This document shows positions 9,305 to 20,135 of a DNA stretch of 64,000 nt, piece by piece (position 1 is the stretch's first letter; every line of letters begins with the position of its first letter). Where the stretch lies: assembly GCA_905182495.1 (NCBI GenBank), contig CAJJBU010000007.1:29238-93237 (forward strand), read 5' to 3'. Both the position numbers and the translations under genes were made by a program. Below the pieces are notes generated by a model. The model worked only from the letters and a program-made list of their open reading frames with translations. It was not told the origin of the DNA and did no database searches. The stretch comes from Flavobacteriales bacterium UBA952. GTDB lineage: Bacteria > Bacteroidota > Bacteroidia > Flavobacteriales_D > Crocinitomicaceae.

Positions 9305-10255
9305 ATGAAGGTTACAGATTATTTAAAAGACGCTAAACAAACTTTGTTTTCATTTGAAATACTCCCCCCGTTAAAAGGAAAAAGTATACAATCCATTTAT
9401 AATGGTATTGACCCTTTAATGGAATTCAAACCGAAATTTGTAAACGTAACCTACCACAGAGAAGAATACATTTATAAGGAACAAGAAAACGGATTATTGG
9501 AAAAAGTGTCTATTCGAAAAAGACCGGGAACCGTTGGGATTTGCGCTGCAATTATGGCCAAATACAAGATTGATGCTGTTCCACATTTAATTTGCGGGGG
9601 ATTTAGTAAAGAAGAAACAGAAAACGCTTTGATTGACCTTCAATTTCTAGGAATTGACAATGTTCTTGCACTCCGTGGAGACTCGATAAAAACGGAGTCC
9701 TCATTTCGCCCCCATACAAAAGGACACCAATATGCATCTGAATTAATTGATCAGATTGATGACATGAACCATGGTAAATATTGCGTTGACGATATCAAAA
9801 TGGAACCTACTGATTTTTGCATCGGTGCGGCTGGCTATCCAGAGAAACATTTTGAGGCCATGAATTTAAAAACAGACCTCATTCATTTAAAACAAAAAGT
9901 AGATGCCGGAGCGGCATATATTGTCACTCAAATGTTTTTTGACAATAAAAAATATTTCGACTTTGTTAAATCCTGTAGAGATTTCGGGATCAATGTCCCC
10001 ATCATACCTGGTCTCAAACCAATAAAAACTTTAAATCACATTTCGTTTCTACCTAAATTCTTCCATATCGATTATCCAGAAGAATTATCAACGGAATTAC
10101 TCAAATGTAAAACAAATAAAGATGTTGAAACTGTAGGTATTGAATGGGGAATTCAGCAATCCAAAGAACTTTTTTCTCAAAATGTTCCCTGCATTCATTA
10201 TTACACCATGTCAAATTCAGATGCTGTAAAAGCTATCGCAAGTAACCTATTTTAA
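9305..10255 (+). CDS. metF: Methylenetetrahydrofolate reductase
   Basis: 316 aa; 'FSFEILPPLKG', 'VTYHREEY', 'VPHLICGGFSKEE', 'NVLALRGD', 'QMFFDNKKYFDFV..IPIIPGLKPI'. Confidence 0.95.
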   Translation: MKVTDYLKDAKQTLFSFEILPPLKGKSIQSIYNGIDPLMEFKPKFVNVTYHREEYIYKEQENGLLEKVSIRKRPGTVGICAAIMAKYKIDAVPHLICGGFSKEETENALIDLQFLGIDNVLALRGDSIKTESSFRPHTKGHQYASELIDQIDDMNHGKYCVDDIKMEPTDFCIGAAGYPEKHFEAMNLKTDLIHLKQKVDAGAAYIVTQMFFDNKKYFDFVKSCRDFGINVPIIPGLKPIKTLNHISFLPKFFHIDYPEELSTELLKCKTNKDVETVGIEWGIQQSKELFSQNVPCIHYYTMSNSDAVKAIASNLF

Positions 10256-10795
10256 ATGAAAAATTATTTCCTTCTATTCCTATTCCTTTCCTGCTTTGGT
10301 TTTACGCAAGCGCAAACAGATTCCAAAGCCAAAACATTAGTGATTGGTCAATTTGACCGACCTGAAGAGCGTTATGCAATAGAGGTTGCCGTTACTGATT
10401 TGTTTTCAAAGAATGGCATCCCTGCTGTTCCATCATTAAATGTAATCAAGCAAGGTGCAAACCCTTCTATTCTGGCTACAGACAGCATCCAGGAGATCCT
10501 AAATAGCATGGGAATCACAAGCTTTGCTATTGTAAATGTTCGGGGCTATGATCGAAGATTTAAAATAAGTGAAAAAGAAACTCCTTTGAGCGAGGTGCTT
10601 ATGAGAACAAGTATTTATCATGTCTATAGAGAAGAGGCTACATCAGTTAGCTTTGAATTCATTTTATTCAAGGAAAACAAGATTTATTATAGAGATATCT
10701 TAAAGTGCGGTAACGTTTCCGATAGAGATTCTGTAATAAAAAGGATACGTAAAAAGCTTCCAAAAAGAATTTCAAAAAAGTGGCCTAAGAATTAG
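10256..10795 (+). CDS. Hypothetical secreted protein
   Basis: 179 aa; signal peptide MKNYFLLFLFLSCFGFTQAQ; immediately follows metF. Confidence 0.7.
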   Translation: MKNYFLLFLFLSCFGFTQAQTDSKAKTLVIGQFDRPEERYAIEVAVTDLFSKNGIPAVPSLNVIKQGANPSILATDSIQEILNSMGITSFAIVNVRGYDRRFKISEKETPLSEVLMRTSIYHVYREEATSVSFEFILFKENKIYYRDILKCGNVSDRDSVIKRIRKKLPKRISKKWPKN

Positions 10796-11682
10796 AAATT
10801 TCCTGAACGGAATTTTTTATCAAAGTTCATTTCACTTGGATCTCCATATGCACCGCATTTTGGTACACGTTCAAAAAGCTTAATAAACTTTATTTTAAAT
10901 AAAATAGGCCAATATTGTGAAGAGAACCAATCCCATTTTGCATGAGGACCTTTCCATTCATGAATACCAATAAGCGGTAATTCTAGAGTGGGAATCATCA
11001 TCCATGCCCGATTAAAACGAACACCTAAACCAAGGCTATAATGAAGTTGAAGGTTGTTTTGACTTTGGAAAACTTGATCTAAAGGATGCTGTGAAAAGCC
11101 ATCCTCATAAAGACGATCACCGTCGTTGGGCCTAAATTCATAATTAAAACCAATGGCATTATCAATGAAATGCTTCCTAGCCTTGTCTATCTTTTTCTTA
11201 CCAATATAGATTAAGGAATGAGCGGAAACTCTTGCAGAAAAAAGACCAAGTGTAAAGGTTCCTGTTCCATTTGAGTTGGAAATCGAAACGCCAGCAGCAT
11301 CCAATAAATCTATTTTCGTAGATTCTTCGCCAGCAAAAACCTTATAACCTAAACCCCAATCAAAATAATCAATGATTCTGCTTTTTTTCAAAAACTTAAT
11401 TGGAATACCCTTCCATTTAGGAAAGTGTGCAAACCCCAACTCTGCTGCATACCTTGTTTTTCCGGAAGGATTGACAATATAAGATTCTCGATCCCCAGTT
11501 ATTAGGGCATTTTGACCATCGACTTCTTGACCAGGGAATAAGTAAGTTGCTGCTAATGAAAACTGAATACCATCATTAACCACAACAATGTAATCATTAC
11601 CCCTTGACGCTTTTTTAAAGCCCCCCTGACTCAGGGTTGAAAAACCAATACTTATTATAACAAGAAGAAGTCCATATTTCAT
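10792..11682 (-). CDS. Hypothetical outer-membrane/secreted protein
   Basis: 296 aa; signal peptide, beta-rich; convergent overlap with previous ORF. Confidence 0.7.
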   Translation of the reverse strand: MKYGLLLVIISIGFSTLSQGGFKKASRGNDYIVVVNDGIQFSLAATYLFPGQEVDGQNALITGDRESYIVNPSGKTRYAAELGFAHFPKWKGIPIKFLKKSRIIDYFDWGLGYKVFAGEESTKIDLLDAAGVSISNSNGTGTFTLGLFSARVSAHSLIYIGKKKIDKARKHFIDNAIGFNYEFRPNDGDRLYEDGFSQHPLDQVFQSQNNLQLHYSLGLGVRFNRAWMMIPTLELPLIGIHEWKGPHAKWDWFSSQYWPILFKIKFIKLFERVPKCGAYGDPSEMNFDKKFRSGNF

Positions 11683-13049
11683 ATTTCGAATTTAAAGGAT
11701 TTACTCTCTTTAGCGATTAAATCCATAACCTCATCGCTATCCCAATGTTTATCGATATCAGGAAACTGCATTACACGTTCCATAATACCATCTTGTATCT
11801 TTCCTTGTTTGTAGGCGACGCTGTAAGGAATTGTGCTAAAGGTCACTTGAGAATATAACGGCAACCACTTTTTAGGATACATTTTGGTATACTTTGCCTC
11901 TATTTTCTTTCGCAAAAGAAAATTCTCATCAGCAACATAATCACGCATTTCGTAATAGTTATCCAATGAAAGATCTTGTAGGGCATCCCCGTCAGGCTTT
12001 CGCGTTTCATTATATTCTTTAAATACAGCATCCCAATCTTCATTATGCTTAATCATAAGATCATTCAGAACCGTACAATCTTCAAATCCTGAATTCATGC
12101 CTTGGCCATAGAATGGCACAGTAGCGTGTGCTGAGTCTCCCATCAAGGCAACTTTCCCATGCGTCCAAGGATAGCAGCGTATAATCGCCAAAGAAGCTAA
12201 AGGATGGTCTTCCCATGCCTCTCCAACATTCGGCATCATTTTATGGAAATCAGGGAATACAACCCTGAAAAATTCATCAACATCGTCTTTAGTTTTGAGC
12301 TTATCAAAAGAGTACTTATGATTTTCGTGGGGCATGAATAATGTACATGTAAACGAACCATCTTCATTTGCTAAAGCAATCATCATAAAACGACCTCTTG
12401 GCCAAATGTGCAAGGCATTTTTATCCATTACATAGTCTCCATTTGGAGCAGCCGGAAGCAGTACCTCTCGATATCCATCTTCAATAAAACGTTGACTAAA
12501 ATTAAAACGAGGTAGTTTTTGCATTGAATTGTAACGAGTAGCTGAAAAAGCACCGTCTGCAGCAAAAATCAAATCAGATTTAACCTCAAATTCTTCATTA
12601 GTCTCTGTATTCCGAATAAAGGAAATAGAATTCTCAAAATCTACTTTGTAGCATTCATGATGGTAATGAATGGTTGCTTTGCCTTTTTTTTCAGCAATAT
12701 CCATCATACGTGCATTTATATGACCTCTGGAAACTGAATAAATAGCTTGCCCTTCTTCACCATAAGGTTGATAGGTCAGCTCTCCTGAATCTGCATGCAT
12801 TACCCTTCCATACATTGGAATTGCTATTTCACGAACCGAATCTCCGACCCCAACATCGTCAAGAGCTTTCCAACCCCTGACAGAAAGCGCTAAGTTAATA
12901 GACTTTCCCGCTGCGATATCCGCTTTTCGTATATCTGACCTTCTTTCAAAAATAGTTACTGAATACCCTGCTCTAGAAAGATAAACTGCCCATAAAGAAC
13001 CGACAAGTCCTGCACCTATTATTGTTGCGTTTTTTTGATTTGAATTCAT
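11679..13049 (-). CDS. kmo: Kynurenine 3-monooxygenase (FAD-dependent)
   Basis: 456 aa; 'ATIIGAGLVGSLWAVYLSRAGYSVTIFERRSDIRK', 'GKSINLALSVRGWKAL', 'YSVSRGHIN', 'ALMGDSAHATVPFYGQGMNSGFEDC'. Confidence 0.93.
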   Translation of the reverse strand: MNSNQKNATIIGAGLVGSLWAVYLSRAGYSVTIFERRSDIRKADIAAGKSINLALSVRGWKALDDVGVGDSVREIAIPMYGRVMHADSGELTYQPYGEEGQAIYSVSRGHINARMMDIAEKKGKATIHYHHECYKVDFENSISFIRNTETNEEFEVKSDLIFAADGAFSATRYNSMQKLPRFNFSQRFIEDGYREVLLPAAPNGDYVMDKNALHIWPRGRFMMIALANEDGSFTCTLFMPHENHKYSFDKLKTKDDVDEFFRVVFPDFHKMMPNVGEAWEDHPLASLAIIRCYPWTHGKVALMGDSAHATVPFYGQGMNSGFEDCTVLNDLMIKHNEDWDAVFKEYNETRKPDGDALQDLSLDNYYEMRDYVADENFLLRKKIEAKYTKMYPKKWLPLYSQVTFSTIPYSVAYKQGKIQDGIMERVMQFPDIDKHWDSDEVMDLIAKESKSFKFEI

Positions 13050-13051
13050 TA

Positions 13052-13261
13052 TTATTTTCTCCAGTGTTTTGAATAGGAAGACTCAAAATAGGTAGTCTTG
13101 AACCTGCCTTTGTTTCGTTTGTTGTGGTAAGCAATTAAAATTCTCCAAACTAGAATACCAATGATTAAAATACAAATCGTTTGCGCAGAAATATTAATAT
13201 AGTCTCTGACAATAGAAATGTCTCCAGTGTATTTAACTTGAATAAGTTCTTGACCCGTCAT
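13052..13261 (-). CDS. Hypothetical small membrane protein
   Basis: 69 aa with one TM segment; 2 nt upstream of kmo. Confidence 0.55.
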   Translation of the reverse strand: MTGQELIQVKYTGDISIVRDYINISAQTICILIIGILVWRILIAYHNKRNKGRFKTTYFESSYSKHWRK

Positions 13262-13337
13262 ATAGATAAGTTAAACACGAATGTAATGAGTTTGTTGTCA
13301 CGACATTTAAGATAAAACGAAGAATTATTCACATTAA

Positions 13338-14270
13338 CTATTTAGTAGTTGGGTCAATAAACAATAAATTTCGTTTAATACCCTTAAACTTCGCTCTCTT
13401 TAAAGGACTTCGTTTCAACAGCTCCCTATAGGTTTCCTCATTCAGATCCATCCAATCCTTCTTTGTGAAATCTAACAACTTTGGATTTTGAAACCGCTCC
13501 TCCTTATGAGGTTTTGAAAAGCGATTCCAGGGACAAACATCCTGACAAACATCACAGCCAAAAGCCCAATTATCCATTTTGCCTTTAAACTCATTAGGGA
13601 GAAGCTCATCTTTTAACTCTATAGTTAGATAGGATATGCATTTTGAGCCATCCACAACATAGGGGGCAACAATAGCCTCCGTTGGACAATCATCAATACA
13701 TTTTGTGCAAGTTCCGCAATAATCTTTCATTGGGCCGTCCTGTTCAAAATCTAAATCAGTTATCAATTCAGCAATAAAGAAAAAACTACCTTCTTTGGGA
13801 TGAATCAAATTTGAGTTTTTCCCAATCCAACCAAGCCCCGCTTTAGAAGCCCATGCCTTATCCATAACAGGTGCTGAATCCACAAAAGCCCTTCCTTCTA
13901 CCTCGCCTACAAGGTCTTTAATGAAGGAAAATAGTTCGACCAAACGCTCTTTCACCAGATAATGATAGTCCTCGCCATACGCATATTTAGAGATTTTAGG
14001 CGCCTCTACGTCTAACTGTTTGTGATCTGTAGCATAATTAAATAACAATGAAATAACAGACTTTGCTCCAGGAACAAGTTTGCTTGGATCCAATCTTTTA
14101 TCAAAATGATTTTCCATGTAGGACATCTTACCCTGATGGTTATTTTTTAACCAATTTTCGAGTCTAGGAGCTTCATCTTCGAGAAAACCTGCCTTTGAAA
14201 ATCCACAGTAGAAAAATCCTAATTCTTGAGCCTTAGCTAAAATTTGATTTTTATACTTTGTCGCATCCAT
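13338..14270 (-). CDS. queG: Epoxyqueuosine reductase
   Basis: 310 aa; two Fe-S motifs '[13 protein letters not shown]' and '[11 protein letters not shown]'. Confidence 0.95.
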   Translation of the reverse strand: MDATKYKNQILAKAQELGFFYCGFSKAGFLEDEAPRLENWLKNNHQGKMSYMENHFDKRLDPSKLVPGAKSVISLLFNYATDHKQLDVEAPKISKYAYGEDYHYLVKERLVELFSFIKDLVGEVEGRAFVDSAPVMDKAWASKAGLGWIGKNSNLIHPKEGSFFFIAELITDLDFEQDGPMKDYCGTCTKCIDDCPTEAIVAPYVVDGSKCISYLTIELKDELLPNEFKGKMDNWAFGCDVCQDVCPWNRFSKPHKEERFQNPKLLDFTKKDWMDLNEETYRELLKRSPLKRAKFKGIKRNLLFIDPTTK

Positions 14271-15293
14271 CTAAAAGAAACCTCCTTGGCTAAATCCCAT
14301 GTCTATTCCCAGATGCTTGTATGATTTCTCCGTTGCCTTTCTCCCTCTTGGCGTGCGCATTAAAAAACCTTCTTGAATTAAAAATGGCTCATAGACCTCC
14401 TCGATAGTACCTGCATTCTCGCCTATTGCAGTTGCAATAGTGGTTAGACCAACTGGGCCGCCACTAAATTTCTCGACAATTGCTTTTAGTATGCGAATAT
14501 CCATTTCATCGAGGCCATTGGCATCGACATTTAATGCCTTTAGGGCAATTTCGGTGATCGCTTCATCAATTTTACCATTTCCTTTGATTTGGGCAAAGTC
14601 CCTAACCCTACGCAAAAGCGCATTAGCTATTCTTGGAGTACCTCTGCTCCTACTCGCTATCTTCAAGGCAGCATCAAAATCGATTTCTATCTCCAATAAA
14701 CCAGCCGATCGCTGAATTATGGACGTCAACGTTTCTGAATCGTAATATTCTAAGCGAGAATTAATACCAAACCGGGCTCTTAACGGACTTGTTAAAAGGC
14801 CTGATCGTGTTGTTGCGCCAATTAGAGTAAATGGATTTAACGTTATTTGAACCGTTCTTGCATTGGGGCCTGAATCAATCATGATATCTATGACATAGTC
14901 TTCCATTGCAGAATATAAATACTCTTCTACAACTGGGCTTAAACGGTGTATCTCGTCAATAAACAAAACATCCCCCGCCCCTAAGTTGGTTAATAACCCG
15001 GCTAAATCTCCTGGTTTATCCAAAACTGGTCCACTAGTAACTTTGAAGCCAACGGCCATCTCATTGGCAATAATATTGGCTAAGGTCGTCTTACCTAATC
15101 CCGGAGGGCCATGAAGCAAGACATGATCTAAGGGCTCCTTTCGAAGTGTAGCAGCCTGCACGAAAACCTCTAGATTTTCTACAATACTTGGTTGACCAGC
15201 AAAATCAATTAATTTTTGCGGACGTAATACCTTGTCAAATTCCTTTTCGAAATTATTTTCGGCCTCTTCTTGATAGTCAAATGAATCTTCCAA
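14271..15293 (-). CDS. ruvB: Holliday junction branch migration helicase RuvB
   Basis: 340 aa; '[12 protein letters not shown]', '[21 protein letters not shown]', 'LFIDEIHRL', '[21 protein letters not shown]'; TTG start. Confidence 0.97.
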   Translation of the reverse strand: MEDSFDYQEEAENNFEKEFDKVLRPQKLIDFAGQPSIVENLEVFVQAATLRKEPLDHVLLHGPPGLGKTTLANIIANEMAVGFKVTSGPVLDKPGDLAGLLTNLGAGDVLFIDEIHRLSPVVEEYLYSAMEDYVIDIMIDSGPNARTVQITLNPFTLIGATTRSGLLTSPLRARFGINSRLEYYDSETLTSIIQRSAGLLEIEIDFDAALKIASRSRGTPRIANALLRRVRDFAQIKGNGKIDEAITEIALKALNVDANGLDEMDIRILKAIVEKFSGGPVGLTTIATAIGENAGTIEEVYEPFLIQEGFLMRTPRGRKATEKSYKHLGIDMGFSQGGFF

Positions 15294-15308
15294 CTGCTGT
15301 CTTTATAA

Positions 15309-15316
15309 CAAATTTA
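15309..15316 (-). promoter_or_regulatory. Putative -7 box TAAATTTG upstream of ruvB, with TTTG-like -33 element about 16 nt further upstream
   Basis: Minus: TTTGGTGTCAATTGCTTTTGTAAATTTG. Confidence 0.5.
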
Positions 15317-15358
15317 CAAAAGCAATTGACACCAAACCTATAATCAAAAAAGGAAAAA

Positions 15359-16030
15359 TTAATAGCCCGGCTGAATGAACTGAAGCATCAATGCCATATC
15401 CTCAAACATGTAATCTGCAACACTTAACCGAGGCTCCTTTAGATGGGTCTTTTCTGGAATGCAAACAACCTTCATTTTAGCTGCCATCCCTGAGATAACT
15501 CCATTCAAGGAATCTTCAATAACGAGACATTTATTTGGATGTACAGAAAGCTGTTTTGCCGTCTTTAGATAAACAGCAGGATGAGGTTTGCCGTAAGTCT
15601 CAAATTCGGCAGAATGTACGACATCAAAATATTGACTGATTTTCAAACCATTCAGCACTGCTTCAAGTAATCGATTTGGTGAAGAAGTGGCGAGTCCTAT
15701 TTTCATAGGCTTGCTTTTAAGAAATGTCAGCATTTCATAAACGCCTTTCAAGGGGTTAGGATCGTTACTGACCAACTCAATCATCCTATTAATAATGTCG
15801 TTTTCCACAAGTTTTATATCCTCTATCCCTAAGTTTTGATCCTGATTCCAATGGCTAATGACCTCATCTATCCTTAGACCTACGGTTTTTTGAAAATCAC
15901 TTTTTGCCAGCTTACAACCTAGTTCAGAAAAAACTGTTTCCATTGCAATCTTCCACATCGGTTCGGAGTCAATAAGAATACCATCCATATCAAAAATGAC
16001 AGCTTCAAACTCACTTAATTTTAATTCCAT
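15359..16030 (-). CDS. HAD-superfamily hydrolase (beta-phosphoglucomutase / 2-deoxyglucose-6-phosphatase-like)
   Basis: 'FEAVIFDMDGILIDSEPMWK', 'GLATSSPNRLLEAVL', 'CLVIEDSLNGVISGMAAKMKVV'; start placed at MELKLSEF within the longer ORF. Confidence 0.88.
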   Translation of the reverse strand: MELKLSEFEAVIFDMDGILIDSEPMWKIAMETVFSELGCKLAKSDFQKTVGLRIDEVISHWNQDQNLGIEDIKLVENDIINRMIELVSNDPNPLKGVYEMLTFLKSKPMKIGLATSSPNRLLEAVLNGLKISQYFDVVHSAEFETYGKPHPAVYLKTAKQLSVHPNKCLVIEDSLNGVISGMAAKMKVVCIPEKTHLKEPRLSVADYMFEDMALMLQFIQPGY

Positions 16031-16848
16031 TTTAGTCTTTTTAAATGTTGTTTGCCAAGCATACTTTTTTCGGAGCCCACCCAAATAAAACCTAACTTAT
16101 CATAACATATAGACTCGCGTTGTTTTAGTCGCAAAAAGGACTTCTTTTTAATTAAGACCAGCTCATTTTCATTCCAATCGTATTCAAATACTTTTTTATA
16201 AGTCAATAAAAACAAGCTGCCCTCAAAATAATCCGCACCGGTAATGGAGCTTCTCAGCCAATTATTACCTGCTATTTTTATTTTTTGAATGCATTCTAAC
16301 TTAGTACTGCCTTCGCCTAGAACAATCTTATATACTTTGCATACCCCATCATAAGGTTGGGTCCTGTTCTTTGAAAAGAGATAAAGACTCCCCTCTATAA
16401 ACGCCATGGCTTCCACATCAAAATTTAATTCTGAATCAGCTATTTTCAGTTTGCTTCGATCCGGATAAAAATAACTTAAACGTTCCGCGACAATAGAATC
16501 CTTAAATTCTCCTCCGAAAATAGGAATGCGATAAATACATACATCATCTCTCTTATTTCCGTTGTCACCAAAATCTCCTACATACAATGTGTTTTGACCA
16601 TCATAGGCAATATCTTCCCAGTCTACGTTTGAGGCACCTATTAAGAAGGTGCGTTTCAACAATTCCCCGTTTCCATTTAAAAAATATAAATAAGGACCGT
16701 CTCCACTATCGTTATGGGCTACAAATAAGTTTTCTTCAAGCTTCTCTAATCCGGAGATTTCAGCTAGTTTGGTATCTAAACGCACTTTTTTTTGACTGGA
16801 AACAATCGGGCTATAAAACAACATTACAAACAAGAATAACCGCATCAT
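16021..16848 (-). CDS. Hypothetical secreted protein (beta-propeller-like)
   Basis: 275 aa; signal peptide; 'LFVAHNDSGDGPYLYFLNGNGELL..DWEDIAYDGQNTLYVGDFGDN'. Confidence 0.75.
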   Translation of the reverse strand: MMRLFLFVMLFYSPIVSSQKKVRLDTKLAEISGLEKLEENLFVAHNDSGDGPYLYFLNGNGELLKRTFLIGASNVDWEDIAYDGQNTLYVGDFGDNGNKRDDVCIYRIPIFGGEFKDSIVAERLSYFYPDRSKLKIADSELNFDVEAMAFIEGSLYLFSKNRTQPYDGVCKVYKIVLGEGSTKLECIQKIKIAGNNWLRSSITGADYFEGSLFLLTYKKVFEYDWNENELVLIKKKSFLRLKQRESICYDKLGFIWVGSEKSMLGKQHLKRLKWN

Positions 16849-18113
16849 TTACGAATCAAGACGATAATCGTTTCTATTCTTCGATCTGTGACTTCCTCTA
16901 CGATAAATCGAAAACCATCAATATCGAGTCTTGCATTTTTTTCTGGAATATTAGCCGTTTCATTTAGAATCAAACCTCCAAGCGTTTCATAGGCATCAGA
17001 TTCAGGAATGTTGAGCTGATAGAGCTCATTAATATAGTCGATTTCAACACGTGCAGAAAAACGAAAATGTGTGTCAGAAATGCGTTCTTCGATGGAATCA
17101 TCTCGATCATGCTCATCCTCTATCTCACCAAAAATTTCCTCAATAACATCTTCAAGTGTAACCATGCCTGCAGTCCCCCCATATTCATCAGAAACGATCG
17201 CTATGTTACCTGATTGTTCTGTAAACTTTGATAATAGTTCCTCCCCAGTAGTAACGGAAGGCACAAAGTTAATCGGTAATAATATCTGCTTTATTGAAGT
17301 TGGAGACTTGAAAAGATCATATGAATGAACATAGCCAATGATATTATCAATCGAATCCCGATAAATAATCACTTTAGAGAGTCCTCGGGCTATAAATAAC
17401 TGCATCACAGTATCTAAAGAATCATCAATATCAACCGCAATAATATCAGTCCTAGGTATCATACAGTCTCTGGCTTTCACATTGGAAAAATCAAGCGCAT
17501 TCTTAAGGAGGTTCATGTCCTCAGAGGAAACCTCCTCACCATCCATTCTTTCTGAAAGGTCATCTACGAAATCTTCAAGATCTACTTTCGAGAATACTTT
17601 TTGATTTACTTTTTGATCGTAACCAAATGTTTTTAAGATTACCCAACTAATCGCCAAAATCACATGGGTAGGCACATATAGAAGAATATATAATACAAAC
17701 AAAGGGAAGGTACCAATTTTAAGGAAACGATTTGGATTGAACTGAACAAGGCTCTTGGGAATAAATTCTGCCGCAACAAGAACTAGCAAGGTCGAAATCA
17801 ATGTTTGCAACAGCAATAATCCTGCATCAGATTCTATTCCCCAATTTGTGAATATGGGACCAAGTATTTTTGCTGCTGAGATCCCGTAAACAACTAATGA
17901 AATGTTGTTGCCAAGTAAAATAAAAGCAATGATCTTTGATTCATTTCGATAAAAAATACCTTGCAACTTACTTATAATGGTCCCCTTGCTTTTATCTACC
18001 TCTATTTTCAAACGATTAGATGCCAAGAAAGCAATCTCCATCGCCGAAAAAAAAGCCGAAAAAATCAAGGCAATGAAAAGGAAACAAACTGCGTTGAACA
18101 TAGTGTGCAACAA
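16845..18113 (-). CDS. Hemolysin family protein (CNNM + CBS pair + CorC_HlyC), GldE-like
   Basis: 422 aa; N-terminal TM domain, 'DCMIPRTDIIAVDIDDS', 'GGTAGMVTLEDVIEEIFGEIEDEHD'. Confidence 0.85.
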   Translation of the reverse strand: MLHTMFNAVCFLFIALIFSAFFSAMEIAFLASNRLKIEVDKSKGTIISKLQGIFYRNESKIIAFILLGNNISLVVYGISAAKILGPIFTNWGIESDAGLLLLQTLISTLLVLVAAEFIPKSLVQFNPNRFLKIGTFPLFVLYILLYVPTHVILAISWVILKTFGYDQKVNQKVFSKVDLEDFVDDLSERMDGEEVSSEDMNLLKNALDFSNVKARDCMIPRTDIIAVDIDDSLDTVMQLFIARGLSKVIIYRDSIDNIIGYVHSYDLFKSPTSIKQILLPINFVPSVTTGEELLSKFTEQSGNIAIVSDEYGGTAGMVTLEDVIEEIFGEIEDEHDRDDSIEERISDTHFRFSARVEIDYINELYQLNIPESDAYETLGGLILNETANIPEKNARLDIDGFRFIVEEVTDRRIETIIVLIRK

Positions 18114-18121
18114 TGTAAGAA

Positions 18122-19399
18122 TTATTTGATTAAATCAAAGCCGATATCCTTGCGGTAATTCATACCATCAAAGCTTATTTTTTCAATTGACTCATAGGAT
18201 TTCTTAATAGCAACTTCAATGTTTTTACCGTAGGAAGTTACTGCCAAAACACGCCCCCCAGAAGTAACAGATGAAGGACCATCAGAAGTCGTTCCTGCAT
18301 GAAAACAAAGACTATCTACCACGCTATTGAGGCCATATATTTGCTTGCCTTTTTTGTGCGAAAGAGGATAACCTCCGGAAACCAGCATGACCGTAGCAGC
18401 ACTTTTGTCATAGAACTGTATATCTCGTTCCGAAAGCGTATTTGTAGCAATTCCTTCAAAAAGATCTAATATATCGGATTTGAGTCGAGGTAAGACAACC
18501 TCTGTTTCAGGATCCCCCAAACGACAATTATATTCTATAACATATGGATCTCCTTTGACATTAATCAATCCAAAGAAAATAAATCCTTTATAGATAATAC
18601 CTTCTGATTTAAGGCCCTTGGTTGTAGGTACAATGACTTGATTATGAACCTTGTCCATAAAGGCCGCATCGGCAAAAGGAACAGGACTAATAGCCCCCAT
18701 TCCACCAGTATTCAAGCCGGTATCTCCCTCACCAATACGTTTGTAATCTTTTGCTTCCGGAAGTAACTTAAAGGATTGACCATCAGTAATTACAAAAACG
18801 GAAACCTCTCTTCCATCGAGAAATTGCTCTATGACGACTTTTGTACTTGCATCTCCGAACTTTGAATCTTTCAACATACTAGTCAACTCCCGCTCTGCTT
18901 CTTGTAAATCATGAAGAATGAGAACTCCTTTCCCAGCAGCAAGTCCATCTGCTTTGAGTACATATGGTGCATTCATAGCCCTTAAATAAGAAATTCCTTT
19001 TTCAAGAGTTTCCTTGGTAAATGTTCCATATTTAGCCGTTGGAATATTATGCCTTTTCATAAATGCCTTGGCAAAATCCTTACTCCCCTCTAATTGAGCA
19101 CCCTCAGCATCAGGGCCAATGATTGGAATTTTAGACAATAAAGAATCATTATAAAAAAAATCGGCAATCCCATTCACTAGTGGCTCTTCTGGCCCCACAA
19201 CAACCAAATCGATTGCATTACCAACGACAAATTCTTTCACCTTTTCAAAGTCATTTGGATCAATGGCTACATTCTTTCCATGCTTGCGAGTTCCCGAGTT
19301 TCCCGGAGCGATATACAATTCATCAAGAATAGAGCTTTGGGCCATCTTCCATGCTAATGCATGCTCGCGTCCACCTGAACCTAAAAGTAAAATTTTCAT
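18122..19399 (-). CDS. purD: Phosphoribosylamine-glycine ligase
   Basis: 425 aa; 'KILLLGSGGREHALAWK', 'VVGPEEPLVNGI', 'VLKADGLAAGKGV', 'NTGGMGAISPVP'. Confidence 0.96.
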   Translation of the reverse strand: MKILLLGSGGREHALAWKMAQSSILDELYIAPGNSGTRKHGKNVAIDPNDFEKVKEFVVGNAIDLVVVGPEEPLVNGIADFFYNDSLLSKIPIIGPDAEGAQLEGSKDFAKAFMKRHNIPTAKYGTFTKETLEKGISYLRAMNAPYVLKADGLAAGKGVLILHDLQEAERELTSMLKDSKFGDASTKVVIEQFLDGREVSVFVITDGQSFKLLPEAKDYKRIGEGDTGLNTGGMGAISPVPFADAAFMDKVHNQVIVPTTKGLKSEGIIYKGFIFFGLINVKGDPYVIEYNCRLGDPETEVVLPRLKSDILDLFEGIATNTLSERDIQFYDKSAATVMLVSGGYPLSHKKGKQIYGLNSVVDSLCFHAGTTSDGPSSVTSGGRVLAVTSYGKNIEVAIKKSYESIEKISFDGMNYRKDIGFDLIK

Positions 19400-20085
19400 T
19401 AACAGTATTTTAATAGGGATTCAAATAACTTAGCACCATCGCTGTTGTTTAAAATCGGATCTGAAGATCGTTCAGGGTGTGGCATCATTCCGAATACATT
19501 TTTTGCTGTATTGGTAACACCTGCAATATTTAATAGGGATCCGTTAGGATTGTGTTCCATTGAATCTAAACCATTCGAATCACAATATTTGAAAAGGATT
19601 TGGTCATTTTGTTCTAGTTCACTAATGGTTTCATCAGCGGCGTGATAGCGTCCTTCACCATGGGCTATTGGGACAGAGTAAGCTACTGAATGGTCTAAAC
19701 CTTTTGTAATAGCGGCATTATTTGAAATGGGTTTTAAATGTACATTTTTACATATAAATTTTTGATTGTTGTTGTGCAACAAGGCCCCATCTAGTAAACC
19801 TGTTTCTGTTAACATTTGAAATCCGTTACAGATTCCCAATACATAAGCTCCTTTTTTTGCGTGAGCCACCACGTCATCCATAATCGGCGAAAATTTTGCA
19901 ATCGCACCTGAACGCAAATAATCTCCAAAAGAAAACCCTCCAGGCAAGACCACCATGTCTACTCCTTTTAAATCTCTTTCTTTATGCCAAAGAGAAACGA
20001 CTTCTTGATTTAATACTTTTTCAAGAATATAAATCATATCCTGATCACAGTTTGAACCCGGGAATGTAACAACACCAAATTTCAT
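19399..20085 (-). CDS. purQ: Phosphoribosylformylglycinamidine synthase subunit PurQ
   Basis: 228 aa; 'KFGVVTFPGSNCDQDM', 'VLPGGFSFGDYLRSGAIA', 'VLGICNGFQMLTE', 'GMMPHPER'. Confidence 0.96.
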   Translation of the reverse strand: MKFGVVTFPGSNCDQDMIYILEKVLNQEVVSLWHKERDLKGVDMVVLPGGFSFGDYLRSGAIAKFSPIMDDVVAHAKKGAYVLGICNGFQMLTETGLLDGALLHNNNQKFICKNVHLKPISNNAAITKGLDHSVAYSVPIAHGEGRYHAADETISELEQNDQILFKYCDSNGLDSMEHNPNGSLLNIAGVTNTAKNVFGMMPHPERSSDPILNNSDGAKLFESLLKYC

Positions 20086-20104
20086 CTCAACTATCTTTAG
20101 ATTG

Positions 20105-20112
20105 CAAAATTA
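20105..20112 (-). promoter_or_regulatory. Putative -7 box TAATTTTG upstream of purQ
   Basis: TAnnTTTG match 19 nt before ATG. Confidence 0.45.
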
Positions 20113-20135
20113 AACAATTATAGATTTTGAACCCA

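Noticed and set aside
16587-16967. 126-aa plus-strand ORF
   Set aside because: Antisense to two well-supported minus genes; no motif.
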